Shown: one piece after another, positions 17,201 through 25,787 of the stretch
Position numbering within the stretch: position 1 is the stretch's first letter
How the letters are laid out: each line of letters starts with the position of its first letter
Source of the DNA: an uncultured Prochlorococcus sp.
GTDB lineage: Bacteria > Cyanobacteriota > Cyanobacteriia > PCC-6307 > Cyanobiaceae
Assembly (NCBI RefSeq): GCF_902626525.1
Contig: NZ_CACOFR010000007.1
Span: 1-64,000, forward strand
Reading direction: 5' to 3'
Length of the DNA stretch: 64,000 bases
Position numbers and translations under genes: made by a program
The notes under the pieces: generated by a model
Database searches by the model: none
Told to the model about the DNA's origin: nothing
What the model saw: only the letters and a program-made list of their open reading frames with translations

Positions 17201-17895
17201 TAATTATTGAGGAATTGAACTTTCATCAAATAGATACCTCTTTGGCTTTTCAAGTAAAAGATGCAATTTTAAGAATCATAAATATATCTTTAGGAAGTCA
17301 ATTACAAAATAAGAAACTAGTTGATATCCCAAGTGAAAACTTACTTAAGGAGGTCAAATATGATTTAACTCTATCTTACGAAGGTAGAAATTTAAATTCT
17401 CATGATATATCAAAATGCTTTCTTCTAGATCAGGAATATGAATTTGGTGAAGAATATGCAAATAAAATAAATGATCTGCAAATTATGAATAAAGGCTTTC
17501 ATTCGGGATGTATTGATTGCATATTCCCAGTAGGTTCTTTATTAGAAGAAAGTAAATGGTGGATAATTGATTGGAAAAGTAATTTCATTTCTGGAAGTGA
17601 TAACGGTGATTGCTTACCTAGAAACTATAATTATCAAAACATGAGAGATGAAATGATTAAACATCATTATCCCCTGCAAGCTCATCTTTATTTGTTGGCA
17701 TTACATAGATTATTAAAGTGGAGAATTAAAAATTATCAACCACATCTTCATCTAGGTGGATATATTTATTTGTTTTTAAAGGGATTGCCAGATTTTAAAT
17801 TATTTGAAAAATCAAATTCGAAAGATATATCTCCTGGTGTTTTTATTAGCAATGCTCCTTTAAAGAGAATTAATTTTTTAGATAAACTTTTTTAG
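14266..17895 (+). CDS. recB: RecB, exodeoxyribonuclease V beta subunit (helicase-nuclease)
   Basis: 1209 residues: superfamily 1A helicase plus nuclease. Walker A is EASAGTGKSFTL (17-28), motif II region VLVDEFQDTDNIQWNLIKKF, motif III VGDPKQAIYKFRGGDIETF, motif V TTIHSSKGLEFDIVL, motif VI YVALTRSKYKL. The C-terminal nuclease has GCIDCIFPVG...WWIIDWKSN, supplying the catalytic Asp, Asp and Lys, followed by HHYPLQAHLYLLALHR. All key residues are present, so it should be an active 3'-5' helicase and the sole nuclease of RecBCD. It processes double-strand breaks for RecA and degrades foreign linear DNA. recD starts one base after its stop. Confidence 0.96.
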   Translation: MDINKIKIDNKFKLIEASAGTGKSFTLAHLVLRNVLEKKIKPDEILLLSFTKNTCSELRDKILSRFKNLKLYLQNHKGTEIDNTLEDWYIRFKENEKSKEKIICEIDHFINQIYKLKVITFHSFCKNIMDEYSIEIGLTQDPCIENNIDNLYKDVIDNLWIDDFLNLQPELISAVNKKKISSRFGSKLNKSFFVEILKNIDQENIYKFQINNKYKINDISSYLNEFLYLNWKDFCFEWNKNGKLLFLQLIELGKLIKSCGGKSQIYAAKPRKDKFNQINCWIESINRRFDSKNMIDIPYEISNDDLLLKYFYKENISKEINKYNLKIDFTKFNLLQEKIYQIKEGFYTEFVRIFTQLAYIKLIELKKSSSIFNFNDLIKTVENEYLYSDIINNSTLSKIQNSFKCVLVDEFQDTDNIQWNLIKKFFNTKNHFLLCVGDPKQAIYKFRGGDIETFLEAKSNATEVFNLSDNYRSSKKLMDVINKLYQNGLKESKLNHIKLTSMVNENINSKFKDVFEIVEFSKKETYIEDLVTRYLVDFILNNKEININKIAILTLNNSQCLDLKNKLIKFNLPCKIQNKQNIFDTEASTLLFFLIECLLHPRIYKNITLLAASKLIEINLEEFDTDGITNKLEILIKKCINWSKELREKGFLNIVNEILMNYKSSSIIQDSDLYSNLFQLSEIIEIELIDNDFNLNKVFNWYKNQLNHSLRICYGEDFLTKDYNLQDGINLTTIHSSKGLEFDIVLCPYLSIISNKSNKIKGPVWKANIDKSIYINISNIYEKVEKFKLIEERDLFKESERLIYVALTRSKYKLIVFNDIEDKNNILNNDLLSNLENLNIYKPNFKDMIEEEKIKNFFAKYQINSFNTNLWKVGKVNKKIFNEFTSDQLISYSSYSSWMRKDKKIDAAIKQYKDYEDNISIIKINQDSDLNKSKNYPNYFSYPNPLSEFPKGTNAGTCLHKILERFEFRNDNNQKLIDLIIEELNFHQIDTSLAFQVKDAILRIINISLGSQLQNKKLVDIPSENLLKEVKYDLTLSYEGRNLNSHDISKCFLLDQEYEFGEEYANKINDLQIMNKGFHSGCIDCIFPVGSLLEESKWWIIDWKSNFISGSDNGDCLPRNYNYQNMRDEMIKHHYPLQAHLYLLALHRLLKWRIKNYQPHLHLGGYIYLFLKGLPDFKLFEKSNSKDISPGVFISNAPLKRINFLDKLF

Positions 17896-17896
17896 A

Positions 17897-19600
17897 ATGA
17901 GAAAAAAAATTACAAAAATTGAGAAGTTTCAATATGATCATGTATTTAATTTAATCTTAGATATTTTCAAATTTAATAAAAAAAAATATGGGGATTTCGT
18001 AAAAGATGTAATAAAAATTTTATTTGAGTTTGAAAAAATTGGTGAAACTTTTATTGATGTAGATAATATTTTAATAATCTTTGAACTATTTGAGGATGGC
18101 TGGCCAAATAAACATTTAGAAGTTCTAAAAGATATAGGATTGATAGGATCTCTTGATTCTCCCTTCGTATTAGTTAATAGAAAATTATCCCTTTCAAAAT
18201 GGTCAGGAAAGATAGATAGAGTTATTAATTCTTTTTTAAAAAAAATACATACCGATAGTTTAATAAATTCGATAATTTGTGAAAAAGAAAACAAAGTTGA
18301 TCAAATAAAAAATATATTTGAATATTCAAACTTGGTTTTCCTTCAAGGGGGACCAGGTACAGGTAAAACAACTTTAATAATAAATTTAATATTAGAACTC
18401 CTGCAAATTGATAACTTTTTAAATATTGGTTTGTCAGCACCAACTGGGAAAGCTACAGCACGTCTAAAAGAATCTCTTAATAATAAAAAAAATATTTCCT
18501 TTGGCAAATTTTTAGATCAAATAGAATTTCAAACTTTACACAGATGGATTTTAAATTCTCAAAATAAATCTCTTAATTTGAAATTTAAACTAAAAGAACT
18601 TGATATTTTTATAATTGATGAAATGTCAATGGTAAATATAGATTTGATTGAATCAGTTTTTAGTTCACTAGCAAAAGATTGCAAAATTATTTTGGTTGGA
18701 GATAAAAATCAATTGTCACCTGTAAATAACTTTTCTATCTGGAATTATTTGTTTGAAAATAGTGATAATAGTGCAATTAAATCTTGTGTAGTAAATTTAA
18801 AAAAAACTTATAGAAATATTGGAGATATAGCATTAATTAGTAGTTTAATATTTAATAATGATGATTATTTATTTAATCAAAAAATTAAAGAATTAGAAAA
18901 AGATAATAAATCAAAAGAAGTTACTATTACAAAAAGTATTGAAAAAGATATTCCACAGAATCTATTTAATTCTATTAAAAGTCATTTAAATAAATTAAAT
19001 TATTCAACTTCAAATTTAAGTAAAAAAAAATATATATTTGACGAGGGCATTGATAATTTAATGCTTAATGAAAAAGATCTTGTAGATAAGATATTTCTGG
19101 ATTTGCAAAGTTACTTGATCTTATGTGAGAAAAATACTGGAACATGGAGTGTTGAATATTTGAATGAAGTCGTTTTTGGTCAGAAAAAGCCCTATGACCT
19201 CAAATCTCTTAATGAGGGTGTCCCAATAATGTGTACAAAAAATAATAATGAACTTGGGTTGTCAAATGGAGATATCGGTGTGCTTATAGGTTCAAAAAAA
19301 GAGAGAAAATATCTTTTTAGAAAATTTAATGAAAATAATGAAGAAATTGTTGAATTGATTGATCCATCTAATTTAGAAAATGTTGAACCTGCATTAGCTA
19401 TTACAATTCATAAATCTCAAGGAAGTGAATCTGAGAAAGTGAGCATTTTGTGGTCCCAAAAATATAAAATAAATGAATATAATGAGAAGGTGGTTAATGA
19501 TAAAGGAAATATCTTTTTCAGAGATGCTTTTGAAAGAAGATTGCTTTATACAGCAATTACAAGAGCAAGGAAATTTCTGGATATACATTATTTAATTTAA
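17897..19600 (+). CDS. recD: RecD, exodeoxyribonuclease V alpha subunit (5'-3' helicase)
   Basis: 567 residues, superfamily 1B helicase. Walker A FLQGGPGTGKTTL lies at about 148-160, motif Ia SAPTGKATARLKESL, motif II IFIIDEMSMVNI, motif III ILVGDKNQLSPV, and the C-terminal ALAITIHKSQGSESEKVSI and LLYTAITRARKFL. The N-terminal RecB-binding segment (FEDGWPNKHLEVLKDIGLI) is degenerate but recognisable. Length is close to E. coli RecD (608). It is the last gene of the operon. With recC and recB it shows a complete RecBCD rather than an AddAB system. Confidence 0.95.
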   Translation: MRKKITKIEKFQYDHVFNLILDIFKFNKKKYGDFVKDVIKILFEFEKIGETFIDVDNILIIFELFEDGWPNKHLEVLKDIGLIGSLDSPFVLVNRKLSLSKWSGKIDRVINSFLKKIHTDSLINSIICEKENKVDQIKNIFEYSNLVFLQGGPGTGKTTLIINLILELLQIDNFLNIGLSAPTGKATARLKESLNNKKNISFGKFLDQIEFQTLHRWILNSQNKSLNLKFKLKELDIFIIDEMSMVNIDLIESVFSSLAKDCKIILVGDKNQLSPVNNFSIWNYLFENSDNSAIKSCVVNLKKTYRNIGDIALISSLIFNNDDYLFNQKIKELEKDNKSKEVTITKSIEKDIPQNLFNSIKSHLNKLNYSTSNLSKKKYIFDEGIDNLMLNEKDLVDKIFLDLQSYLILCEKNTGTWSVEYLNEVVFGQKKPYDLKSLNEGVPIMCTKNNNELGLSNGDIGVLIGSKKERKYLFRKFNENNEEIVELIDPSNLENVEPALAITIHKSQGSESEKVSILWSQKYKINEYNEKVVNDKGNIFFRDAFERRLLYTAITRARKFLDIHYLI

Positions 19601-19703
19601 ATCTTGTTTTTAAATATACTTGGAATTTAACCTCTAGATGTTAGATTAATTATTCGGCTCTGTAAGGCTAGTCAACAATTTAAGTAAATTTAGATATTTG
19701 TTG

Positions 19704-19732
19704 AATGCCTAATCAGAAGATAATTGGGCATT
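19704..19732 (+). promoter_or_regulatory. leader hairpin covering the deaD start region
   Basis: AATGCCTAAT (19704-19713) and ATTGGGCATT (19723-19732) form a 10-bp stem with one T-G wobble and a 9-base loop CAGAAGATA. It ends 4 bases before the deaD ATG at 19737. The only purine-rich stretch that could bind 16S rRNA (GGG, 19726-19728) is inside the stem. There is no T-tract, so it is not a terminator. It would hide the start in folded RNA. Confidence 0.6.
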
Positions 19733-19736
19733 TAAA

Positions 19737-21518
19737 ATGGCGTCAGAAAAAAATGATCACTCAGTTAATAATAGGGATGAGAAATCTCATAAAGATTATA
19801 TATCTCAAATTGATTCAAACAACTTAGAAAACATAAAGGAATTTGAATTTCAACAAAAGGAAGCGTCAAAAAAAGATAATAATGAGAATGGATTTCTAAA
19901 ATTTGGTTTTAATCAATCGATCTTGAATTCATTAAAAAATAAAGGATACAAAAATCCTACACCTATCCAAAAAGCTGCTATTCCAGAATTAATGTTAGGC
20001 AGAGATTTATTGGGTCAGGCTCAAACTGGAACAGGTAAGACTGCAGCTTTCGCATTACCATTAATAGAAAAACTTACAGATAATAAAGAATTAAATGCAA
20101 AGGTTTTAGTTATGACTCCTACTAGAGAGTTGGCGACTCAAGTGGCAGAATCTTTTAAAAGTTATAGTTCTGAATCTAGTAATTTTAAGACAGTTGCAAT
20201 ATATGGAGGAACCGACTATAGAAATCAAATTTCTGCATTAAAAAGAAAAGTTGATGTTGTGGTTGGGACCCCTGGTAGGATAATGGATCATATAAGGCAG
20301 GGAACTTTTAAAATAAAGGGCATAAGTTGCCTCGTTTTAGATGAAGCCGATGAAATGTTAAATATGGGTTTCCTCGAGGATATTGAATGGATAATAGATC
20401 AACTCCCAGAAAATAAACAGATGGTATTGTTCTCAGCAACAATGCCTAATGAGATTAGAAACATTGCAAAAAAATATCTAAATGATCCCGCCGAAATATT
20501 AATTAAAAGTGTCAAAAAAGAAACGCAATTAATTTCTCAAAAGTTTCTATATGTTCAAAGGCACCATAAGTTAGATGCTTTAAAAAGAATATTAGAAATT
20601 AATAACGAGGGAGTAATAATTTTTGTAAGGACAAAATTACTTACTACTTCAATAGCTGAAGCTTTAGAAAATTCAGGTCATACTGTCGCTGTGCTTAATG
20701 GAGATATTCCTCAAAATCAAAGAGAAAATACTGTAGATAGATTAAAAAAAGGATTTATTGATATCCTTGTCGCTACTGATGTTGCTGCTAGAGGATTAGA
20801 TGTTGAGAGAATAAAACTCGTTGTTAATTACGATTTCCCTTTTGATAAAGAAACTTATACTCATAGAATTGGAAGAACTGGCAGAGCAGGTAGATTTGGA
20901 GAGGCAATTTTATTCGTTAATCAAAGAGAAAAACATTTTCTAAGAAATTTAGAAAACTCAACAAGAACAAAGATTGAAGAAATTAATATACCAAGTAATA
21001 AAATAATCAATGAAAAAAGGATGAAGAAACTTATAGAGAATGTTAATGAGAGTTCTTTTGCTAAAGAAGAAAATGAAGAAAATAAAGCTTTGATTATTGA
21101 TGTATTGGATAATTTAAAAGAAAAACACTCTATGGATGACTCAAATATTGCAATGGCGGCTATTAATTTAGTAATAGGAAATAAAGCATTTTTTGTTAAT
21201 GAAGATGATTCTTGGATTCATAAACAAAATAATATAGATCGAAATAGATCAAATAAAAATGGTAATAATCGTTTGAGAAATGCAAATAGAAGAAATAGTT
21301 ATCAAAATGATTCTTTTGAAACCTATAAATTTAACTTTGGTAGATTTGATGGGGTTAAAGTCGCAAATATTATATCCTCAATCTGTAATTCAACTAATAT
21401 AAATGGTAGATCAATAGGCAAGATCCAGATTTTTAATGATTATAGTTTGGTAGATTTGCCTAGAGATCTTAATAAAGAGACTAAAAATAAATTAAAAAAA
21501 ATTAAAGTAAGAAACTAA
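19737..21518 (+). CDS. deaD: DEAD-box RNA helicase (CsdA/DeaD type)
   Basis: 593 residues. After a charged N-terminal tail (1-50) come the Q motif (GYKNPTPIQKAA), Walker A AQTGTGKTAA, PTRELA, GTPGRI, DEAD box VLDEADEMLNMGF, SATMP, VATDVAARGLD and HRIGRTGRAGR. The C-terminal part has a low-complexity Asn/Arg linker (NNIDRNRSNKNGNNRLRNANRRN) and a DbpA-type RNA-binding domain (FNFGRFDGVKVANIISSI...). Such helicases unwind structured RNA in ribosome assembly and mRNA decay and are cold-induced in cyanobacteria (CrhR). The leader hairpin at 19704-19732 suggests translational or self-control. A small lipoprotein-like gene follows after 6 bases. Confidence 0.95.
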   Translation: MASEKNDHSVNNRDEKSHKDYISQIDSNNLENIKEFEFQQKEASKKDNNENGFLKFGFNQSILNSLKNKGYKNPTPIQKAAIPELMLGRDLLGQAQTGTGKTAAFALPLIEKLTDNKELNAKVLVMTPTRELATQVAESFKSYSSESSNFKTVAIYGGTDYRNQISALKRKVDVVVGTPGRIMDHIRQGTFKIKGISCLVLDEADEMLNMGFLEDIEWIIDQLPENKQMVLFSATMPNEIRNIAKKYLNDPAEILIKSVKKETQLISQKFLYVQRHHKLDALKRILEINNEGVIIFVRTKLLTTSIAEALENSGHTVAVLNGDIPQNQRENTVDRLKKGFIDILVATDVAARGLDVERIKLVVNYDFPFDKETYTHRIGRTGRAGRFGEAILFVNQREKHFLRNLENSTRTKIEEINIPSNKIINEKRMKKLIENVNESSFAKEENEENKALIIDVLDNLKEKHSMDDSNIAMAAINLVIGNKAFFVNEDDSWIHKQNNIDRNRSNKNGNNRLRNANRRNSYQNDSFETYKFNFGRFDGVKVANIISSICNSTNINGRSIGKIQIFNDYSLVDLPRDLNKETKNKLKKIKVRN

Positions 21519-21524
21519 ATATAG

Positions 21525-21809
21525 ATGATCAGAGTCCGCAAATATAAAATCTTTATTCTTGTGAATATGATGATTTTTTTTAATTCATGTAATAACTATA
21601 ATTTTGCACAAACAAAAGAAAATTCAATTATAAAATTATTTTGTATTCACAGTGTCAAAGAAGAAATGCTAAAAGCAGAAATTGAATATAGTGAAGAAAT
21701 TGCAAATAAAACTTGTGATTGTTATTACGAAGAATTTACACAAACTGCAAGTCATCAAGATGCGAAAATGAAATGCAAATTAGAAGCTCAACACAGTATT
21801 AAATCATAA
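21525..21809 (+). CDS. small Cys-containing exported protein, unknown function
   Basis: 94 residues. The N-terminus (MIRVRKYKIFILVNMMIFFNSCNNYNFAQ) has positive charges, a hydrophobic core and a Cys at about 22, resembling a lipoprotein signal, although FNSC is a poor lipobox. Four more Cys follow (LFCIHSV, KTCDCYYEE, MKCKLE), suggesting disulphides outside the cytoplasm. It sits between deaD (6 bases) and an ABC exporter (23 bases) on the same strand. No function can be assigned. Confidence 0.6.
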   Translation: MIRVRKYKIFILVNMMIFFNSCNNYNFAQTKENSIIKLFCIHSVKEEMLKAEIEYSEEIANKTCDCYYEEFTQTASHQDAKMKCKLEAQHSIKS

Positions 21810-21832
21810 TAATGAAATCTTATTGATTATTT

Positions 21833-23605
21833 ATGAGATCTAAGAATAACCAAAATCCAATAATAAGACTTTATTTGAATCTTATTGAAGAAAGAAGATT
21901 ACTATTCTTTGCTTTTTTTAGTTCCATAATTAATAAAATTTTAGATTTGGCCCCCCCCGTTATAATCGGTCTCGCGGTGGATATCGTTGTAAAAGAGCAG
22001 AATTCATGGTTTTCTGGTTTTGGGATAAAAGAAGTTCCATCCCAATTAATTTTGCTTGCATTTGTATCAGGAATAGTTTGGTCTAGTGAATCCTACTTTG
22101 AATATTTATATTCGATTTTATGGAGAAATTTGGCTCAAATATCTCAACATAAATTAAGAATAAAAGCTTATGAGCATATACAGGAATTAGATATGGAGTT
22201 TTTTGAAAGCGATAATACTGGAAGACTTTTATCAATTTTAAATGATGATATAAATCAACTCGAAAGATTTTTAGATCAAGGAGCTAATCAGATTATTCAG
22301 TTACTTATAACTGTTTTAATAATTGGTGGAACAATGCTTTTTGTTTCTCCAAAAATTGCCATATTTGCTTTCTTTCCTATCCCAATTATATTTTTAGGAT
22401 CTATTAACTTTCAAAAGAAGCTTGCTCCAAAATATAAGGATGTTAGAAATAAAGCTGGAATGTTGGCCTCAAGACTTAATAATAATTTAAGTGGAATAAT
22501 GACTATAAAAAGTTTTACTAAAGAAAAATGGGAACTTAATAGATTAAATAAAGAAAGTCTCGCTTATCAAAGAAGTAATAAGGCTGCAATAAAGTTATCT
22601 TCAGCTTTTATACCTCTTATAAGATTTGCAATATTGTTTGCTTTTATAGCAATTCTTTTAATAGGAGGTTTTCAAACATGGAATAAGGCACTTAATGTAG
22701 GTACTTATAGTTTTTTAGTGTTTATAACACAAAGACTATTGTGGCCTTTGACAACTTTAGGACATGTTTTAGATGATTTTCAGAGATCTATGGCCTCAAT
22801 AGATAGGGTAATTGATCTTATAGATACTCCTATAAATATAAAAGATGGAAAAATAAAAATTGAGCCCAAGTATATCAAAGGACAAATTAATTTTAAGAAT
22901 GTAAATTTTAATTATCCAGGAAGAGATTTAACTTTAAAAAACATAAACTTCAAAATTGAAAATAATTCAACATTAGGAATTGTTGGTTTAACAGGTTCGG
23001 GGAAAAGTACAATAATAAAATTACTACTGAGGATTTATGATAGTAATAATGGGTTAATAACCTTGGATGGTATTTCTATTAAAGAAATTAATTTGAGGGA
23101 TTTGAGAAAGTGTATATCTTTAGTAAGTCAAGAAACTTATTTATTTCATGGCACCGTAAAAGAAAATATTGCTTATGGCTCAATTGACCCGAGTTTTAGA
23201 GACATCATTAAGGCGTCAAAGATTGCGGAAGCACATAAGTTTATTGAACAATTGCCAAATGGTTATAAAACCATAGTGGGAGAGAGGGGACAAAGACTCT
23301 CAGGCGGTCAACGCCAAAGAATTGCTCTGGCGAGAGCTGTTTTAAAGGATGCTCCAATATTAATATTAGATGAAGCTACAGCATCAGTTGATAACGAAAC
23401 AGAGGCGTTAATTCAAAAATCATTATCTAAAATTACAAAAGAAAGAACCACTATAGTTATTGCTCATAGATTAAGCACAATAAAAAATGTCGATCATATT
23501 ATTGTCATTGATAAAGGAAAAATAGTTGAGAGTGGAAAACATCAAAAACTATTAGATCAAAATAAAATATATGCTGATTTGTGGAATGTTCAAGTAGGTA
23601 TCTAG
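21833..23605 (+). CDS. ABC exporter, fused membrane and ATPase domains (MsbA/multidrug type)
   Basis: 590 residues. The N-terminal half has six membrane segments (about 20-320) with typical coupling-helix sequences (DMEFFESDNTGRLLSILNDDINQLERFLDQG). The C-terminal ATPase has Walker A IVGLTGSGKSTIIKLL, Q-loop SLVSQETYLFHG, signature LSGGQRQRIALARA, Walker B ILILDEATASVD and the H-loop AHRLSTI. It acts as a homodimer or heterodimer exporting lipids or hydrophobic compounds. No second half is adjacent, so a homodimer is likely. Eight C (21951-21958) encode Ala-Pro-Pro near the first membrane helix, a possible slippage tract. Substrate unknown. Confidence 0.93.
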   Translation: MRSKNNQNPIIRLYLNLIEERRLLFFAFFSSIINKILDLAPPVIIGLAVDIVVKEQNSWFSGFGIKEVPSQLILLAFVSGIVWSSESYFEYLYSILWRNLAQISQHKLRIKAYEHIQELDMEFFESDNTGRLLSILNDDINQLERFLDQGANQIIQLLITVLIIGGTMLFVSPKIAIFAFFPIPIIFLGSINFQKKLAPKYKDVRNKAGMLASRLNNNLSGIMTIKSFTKEKWELNRLNKESLAYQRSNKAAIKLSSAFIPLIRFAILFAFIAILLIGGFQTWNKALNVGTYSFLVFITQRLLWPLTTLGHVLDDFQRSMASIDRVIDLIDTPINIKDGKIKIEPKYIKGQINFKNVNFNYPGRDLTLKNINFKIENNSTLGIVGLTGSGKSTIIKLLLRIYDSNNGLITLDGISIKEINLRDLRKCISLVSQETYLFHGTVKENIAYGSIDPSFRDIIKASKIAEAHKFIEQLPNGYKTIVGERGQRLSGGQRQRIALARAVLKDAPILILDEATASVDNETEALIQKSLSKITKERTTIVIAHRLSTIKNVDHIIVIDKGKIVESGKHQKLLDQNKIYADLWNVQVGI

Positions 23606-23623
23606 AATTGATTTCTTTAAAAA

Positions 23624-24181
23624 CTATATTAAGAAGTTGAATGATTCAATTACATTACTAAACATTTCATCAACTTTATTCCATCTTTCTTCATTTGTTC
23701 CTACAGCAAAAGTATAAAGTGTTCCCCTATCAATCACAACAGTAGCAAGTTCATGTCTTGCCTGTTCATTTAAATTTAATTCATATTCTAAATCATAGAA
23801 AATATGATTAGATGAGTCCCTCTTTTTGGCATTAATAAGTTTTACCTCTCTACCTGATCCTTCGGGAGCTATGACTTTATCAATTAATGTTTGGCTTACT
23901 TCAATTGGGCTTCCCAATTGTTCTAATTGCACCTCTTTATCTACATCAGAAACTACTAGACTCAATGTCTCATTACTATTGATTAAATCATGATAAATAA
24001 TTTCAGGCCCTCCATCAACTGTTACTCTAGTCCATCCCGTTGGATATAAAAAGGCATATCTTCCATCAGGGCTCTGATAAGCTTCTAATCCTGCATTGAG
24101 ACCTCCACTACATGCACTAAGTGTTAAACATAAAAAAATCAAAAATAGATATTTGAATGGTTTGAATTTATTAATTTTCAT
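23624..24181 (-). CDS. psbP: photosystem II lipoprotein CyanoP (PsbP family)
   Basis: 185 residues with a lipoprotein signal (KYLFLIFLCLTLSACSGG, lipobox Cys at about 24) and a PsbP fold recognised by YQSPDGRYAFLYPTGWTRVTVDGGPEIIYHDLI and the C-terminal TLYTFAVGTNEERWNKVDEMFSNVIESF. CyanoP is anchored to the lumenal face of the thylakoid and helps assemble photosystem II around D2. It is convergent with the ABC exporter and divergent from recR; it appears to be a single-gene unit. Confidence 0.93.
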   Translation of the reverse strand: MKINKFKPFKYLFLIFLCLTLSACSGGLNAGLEAYQSPDGRYAFLYPTGWTRVTVDGGPEIIYHDLINSNETLSLVVSDVDKEVQLEQLGSPIEVSQTLIDKVIAPEGSGREVKLINAKKRDSSNHIFYDLEYELNLNEQARHELATVVIDRGTLYTFAVGTNEERWNKVDEMFSNVIESFNFLI

Positions 24182-24285
24182 TTTTGTTTGAAATTACTAA
24201 CTTAAAACATAATAAGACATTAAAAGCAAACAATTATGGCAATTCAGAATTTTGCGTCTAAATTATTTCTAGAAATAGTTTAATT

Positions 24286-24885
24286 TTGATTACTTATACT
24301 AAATCACTTTCAAAATTAATTGGTCATTTTGAGAAGTTTCCAGGAATTGGTCCAAGAACAGCGCAAAGATTAGCTCTATTTATTTTAAAACAACCGGAAA
24401 GTACAATAAAGGATTTCTCAAAGGCCTTATTAGAGGCTCATAGTAATGTTGGTCGTTGTAAAAAATGCTTCAATTTGACTTCAGAGGATGAATGTGAAAT
24501 TTGTAGAAATACTGATAGAAACCAAAAACTAATTTGTGTAGTAGCAGAAACAAAAGATTTGCTTGCTTTAGAACGTGCTAGAGAATTTAAAGGCGTTTAT
24601 CACGTTATTGGTGGTTTAATATCTCCAATGGATTCTGTTGGCCCTGAACTCCTAGAAATAAGAAGCTTAGTAGAAAGAGTTAGTAAATCTGAAATAGATG
24701 AAATTATATTGGCATTAACTCCAAGTGTTGAGGGAGATACTACAAGTCTTTATATTGGAAAATTATTAGCTCCTTTTACTAAAGTTACTAGGATTGCATA
24801 TGGTCTCCCAATGGGCAGTGAACTTGAATATGTAGATGAAGTTACGCTTGCTAGGGCTTTAGAAGGGAGAACAAATTTAATATGA
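24286..24885 (+). CDS. recR: recombination protein RecR
   Basis: 199 residues, standard length. N-terminal helix-hairpin-helix [20 protein letters not shown], a C4 zinc finger ([16 protein letters not shown], about 58-73), a Toprim domain ([14 protein letters not shown]...[19 protein letters not shown]) and the Walker-like C-terminus. RecR acts with RecO/RecF to load RecA on SSB-coated gaps and complements the RecBCD break-repair route encoded at 10.6-19.6 kb. The start is TTG. The stop overlaps the lipA start (ATGA), so the two are translationally coupled. Confidence 0.96.
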   Translation: MITYTKSLSKLIGHFEKFPGIGPRTAQRLALFILKQPESTIKDFSKALLEAHSNVGRCKKCFNLTSEDECEICRNTDRNQKLICVVAETKDLLALERAREFKGVYHVIGGLISPMDSVGPELLEIRSLVERVSKSEIDEIILALTPSVEGDTTSLYIGKLLAPFTKVTRIAYGLPMGSELEYVDEVTLARALEGRTNLI

Positions 24886-25787
24886 AAATGAAAGGAAATA
24901 GTCTAATCAACGAAGAAAAAATCTTGAGACTTCCTTCTTGGATAAAATTTCCTATTAGTAAAGCCTCAGAGTTCGAAAGGATTCAAACACTTATCAAAAA
25001 ATCAAATATTCATACTATTTGTGAAGAGGCAAGATGTCCGAATAGAGCAGAATGTTATGCTTCAGGCACAGCTACTTTTTTACTTGGTGGATCGATATGT
25101 TCTCGTTCTTGTGCTTTCTGTCAGGTAAATAAAGGTAGACCTAGTTCAATTGATATTAATGAATGTATTAAAGTAGCTGAAGCAGTAAAAGTACTAAATT
25201 TAAAATATGTGGTTTTAACCTCTGTAGCTAGAGATGATCTTCCTGATCATGGTGCAAATTTATTTATTTCGACAATTAATGAGATTAGAAAAATTGACTC
25301 AAGCATAAAAATAGAGGTTTTGACTCCTGATTTATGGGGAGGAGGAAAAAATTTTGATGAAACTAATACTCTTCAGACCGAAAGACTAAAGATGATTTTG
25401 GAGAAAGATCCAATTTGCTTTAATCATAATCTTGAAACTGTTGAAAGACTTCAAAAAGAAGTTAGGAGAGGAGCAAATTATAAAAAATCACTAGGTTTAC
25501 TAAAAAAATCAAAATATATTGCTCCTCATATTCAAACTAAATCAGGTATTATGTTAGGTCTTGGGGAAACATTGGATGAAATAAAAAATACAATTTATGA
25601 TCTCAAAAAAATAGATTGTGATCAAATTACAATCGGCCAATATTTAAGGCCCTCATTAAATCATTTAGCAGTTAAGAAATATTGGCATCCAACAGAGTTT
25701 GAATATTTATATCGCTTCTCTAAGGAATTAGGGTTCAAAAAAGTATCTTGTGGTCCCTTAGTTAGAAGTAGTTATCACGCTGGTTAA
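24882..25787 (+). CDS. lipA: lipoyl synthase LipA
   Basis: Radical-SAM enzyme inserting two sulphurs into protein-bound octanoate to form lipoate for 2-oxoacid dehydrogenases and the glycine cleavage system. 301 residues with the auxiliary-cluster Cys set [12 protein letters not shown] (about 47-58), the radical-[11 protein letters not shown] (about 73-80), and the C-terminal [12 protein letters not shown] with the Ser that ligates the auxiliary cluster. All are intact. Many cyanobacteria carry two lipA copies; only this one is in the window. Its ATG overlaps the recR stop by 4 bases, and its end overlaps a convergent gene by 4. Confidence 0.95.
   Translation: MKMKGNSLINEEKILRLPSWIKFPISKASEFERIQTLIKKSNIHTICEEARCPNRAECYASGTATFLLGGSICSRSCAFCQVNKGRPSSIDINECIKVAEAVKVLNLKYVVLTSVARDDLPDHGANLFISTINEIRKIDSSIKIEVLTPDLWGGGKNFDETNTLQTERLKMILEKDPICFNHNLETVERLQKEVRRGANYKKSLGLLKKSKYIAPHIQTKSGIMLGLGETLDEIKNTIYDLKKIDCDQITIGQYLRPSLNHLAVKKYWHPTEFEYLYRFSKELGFKKVSCGPLVRSSYHAG

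Noticed and set aside
10598..19600. recC-recB-recD cluster as a novel defence island
   Set aside because: All three proteins have the standard RecBCD motifs, so the cluster is a known repair system; only the embedded methyltransferase is unusual.
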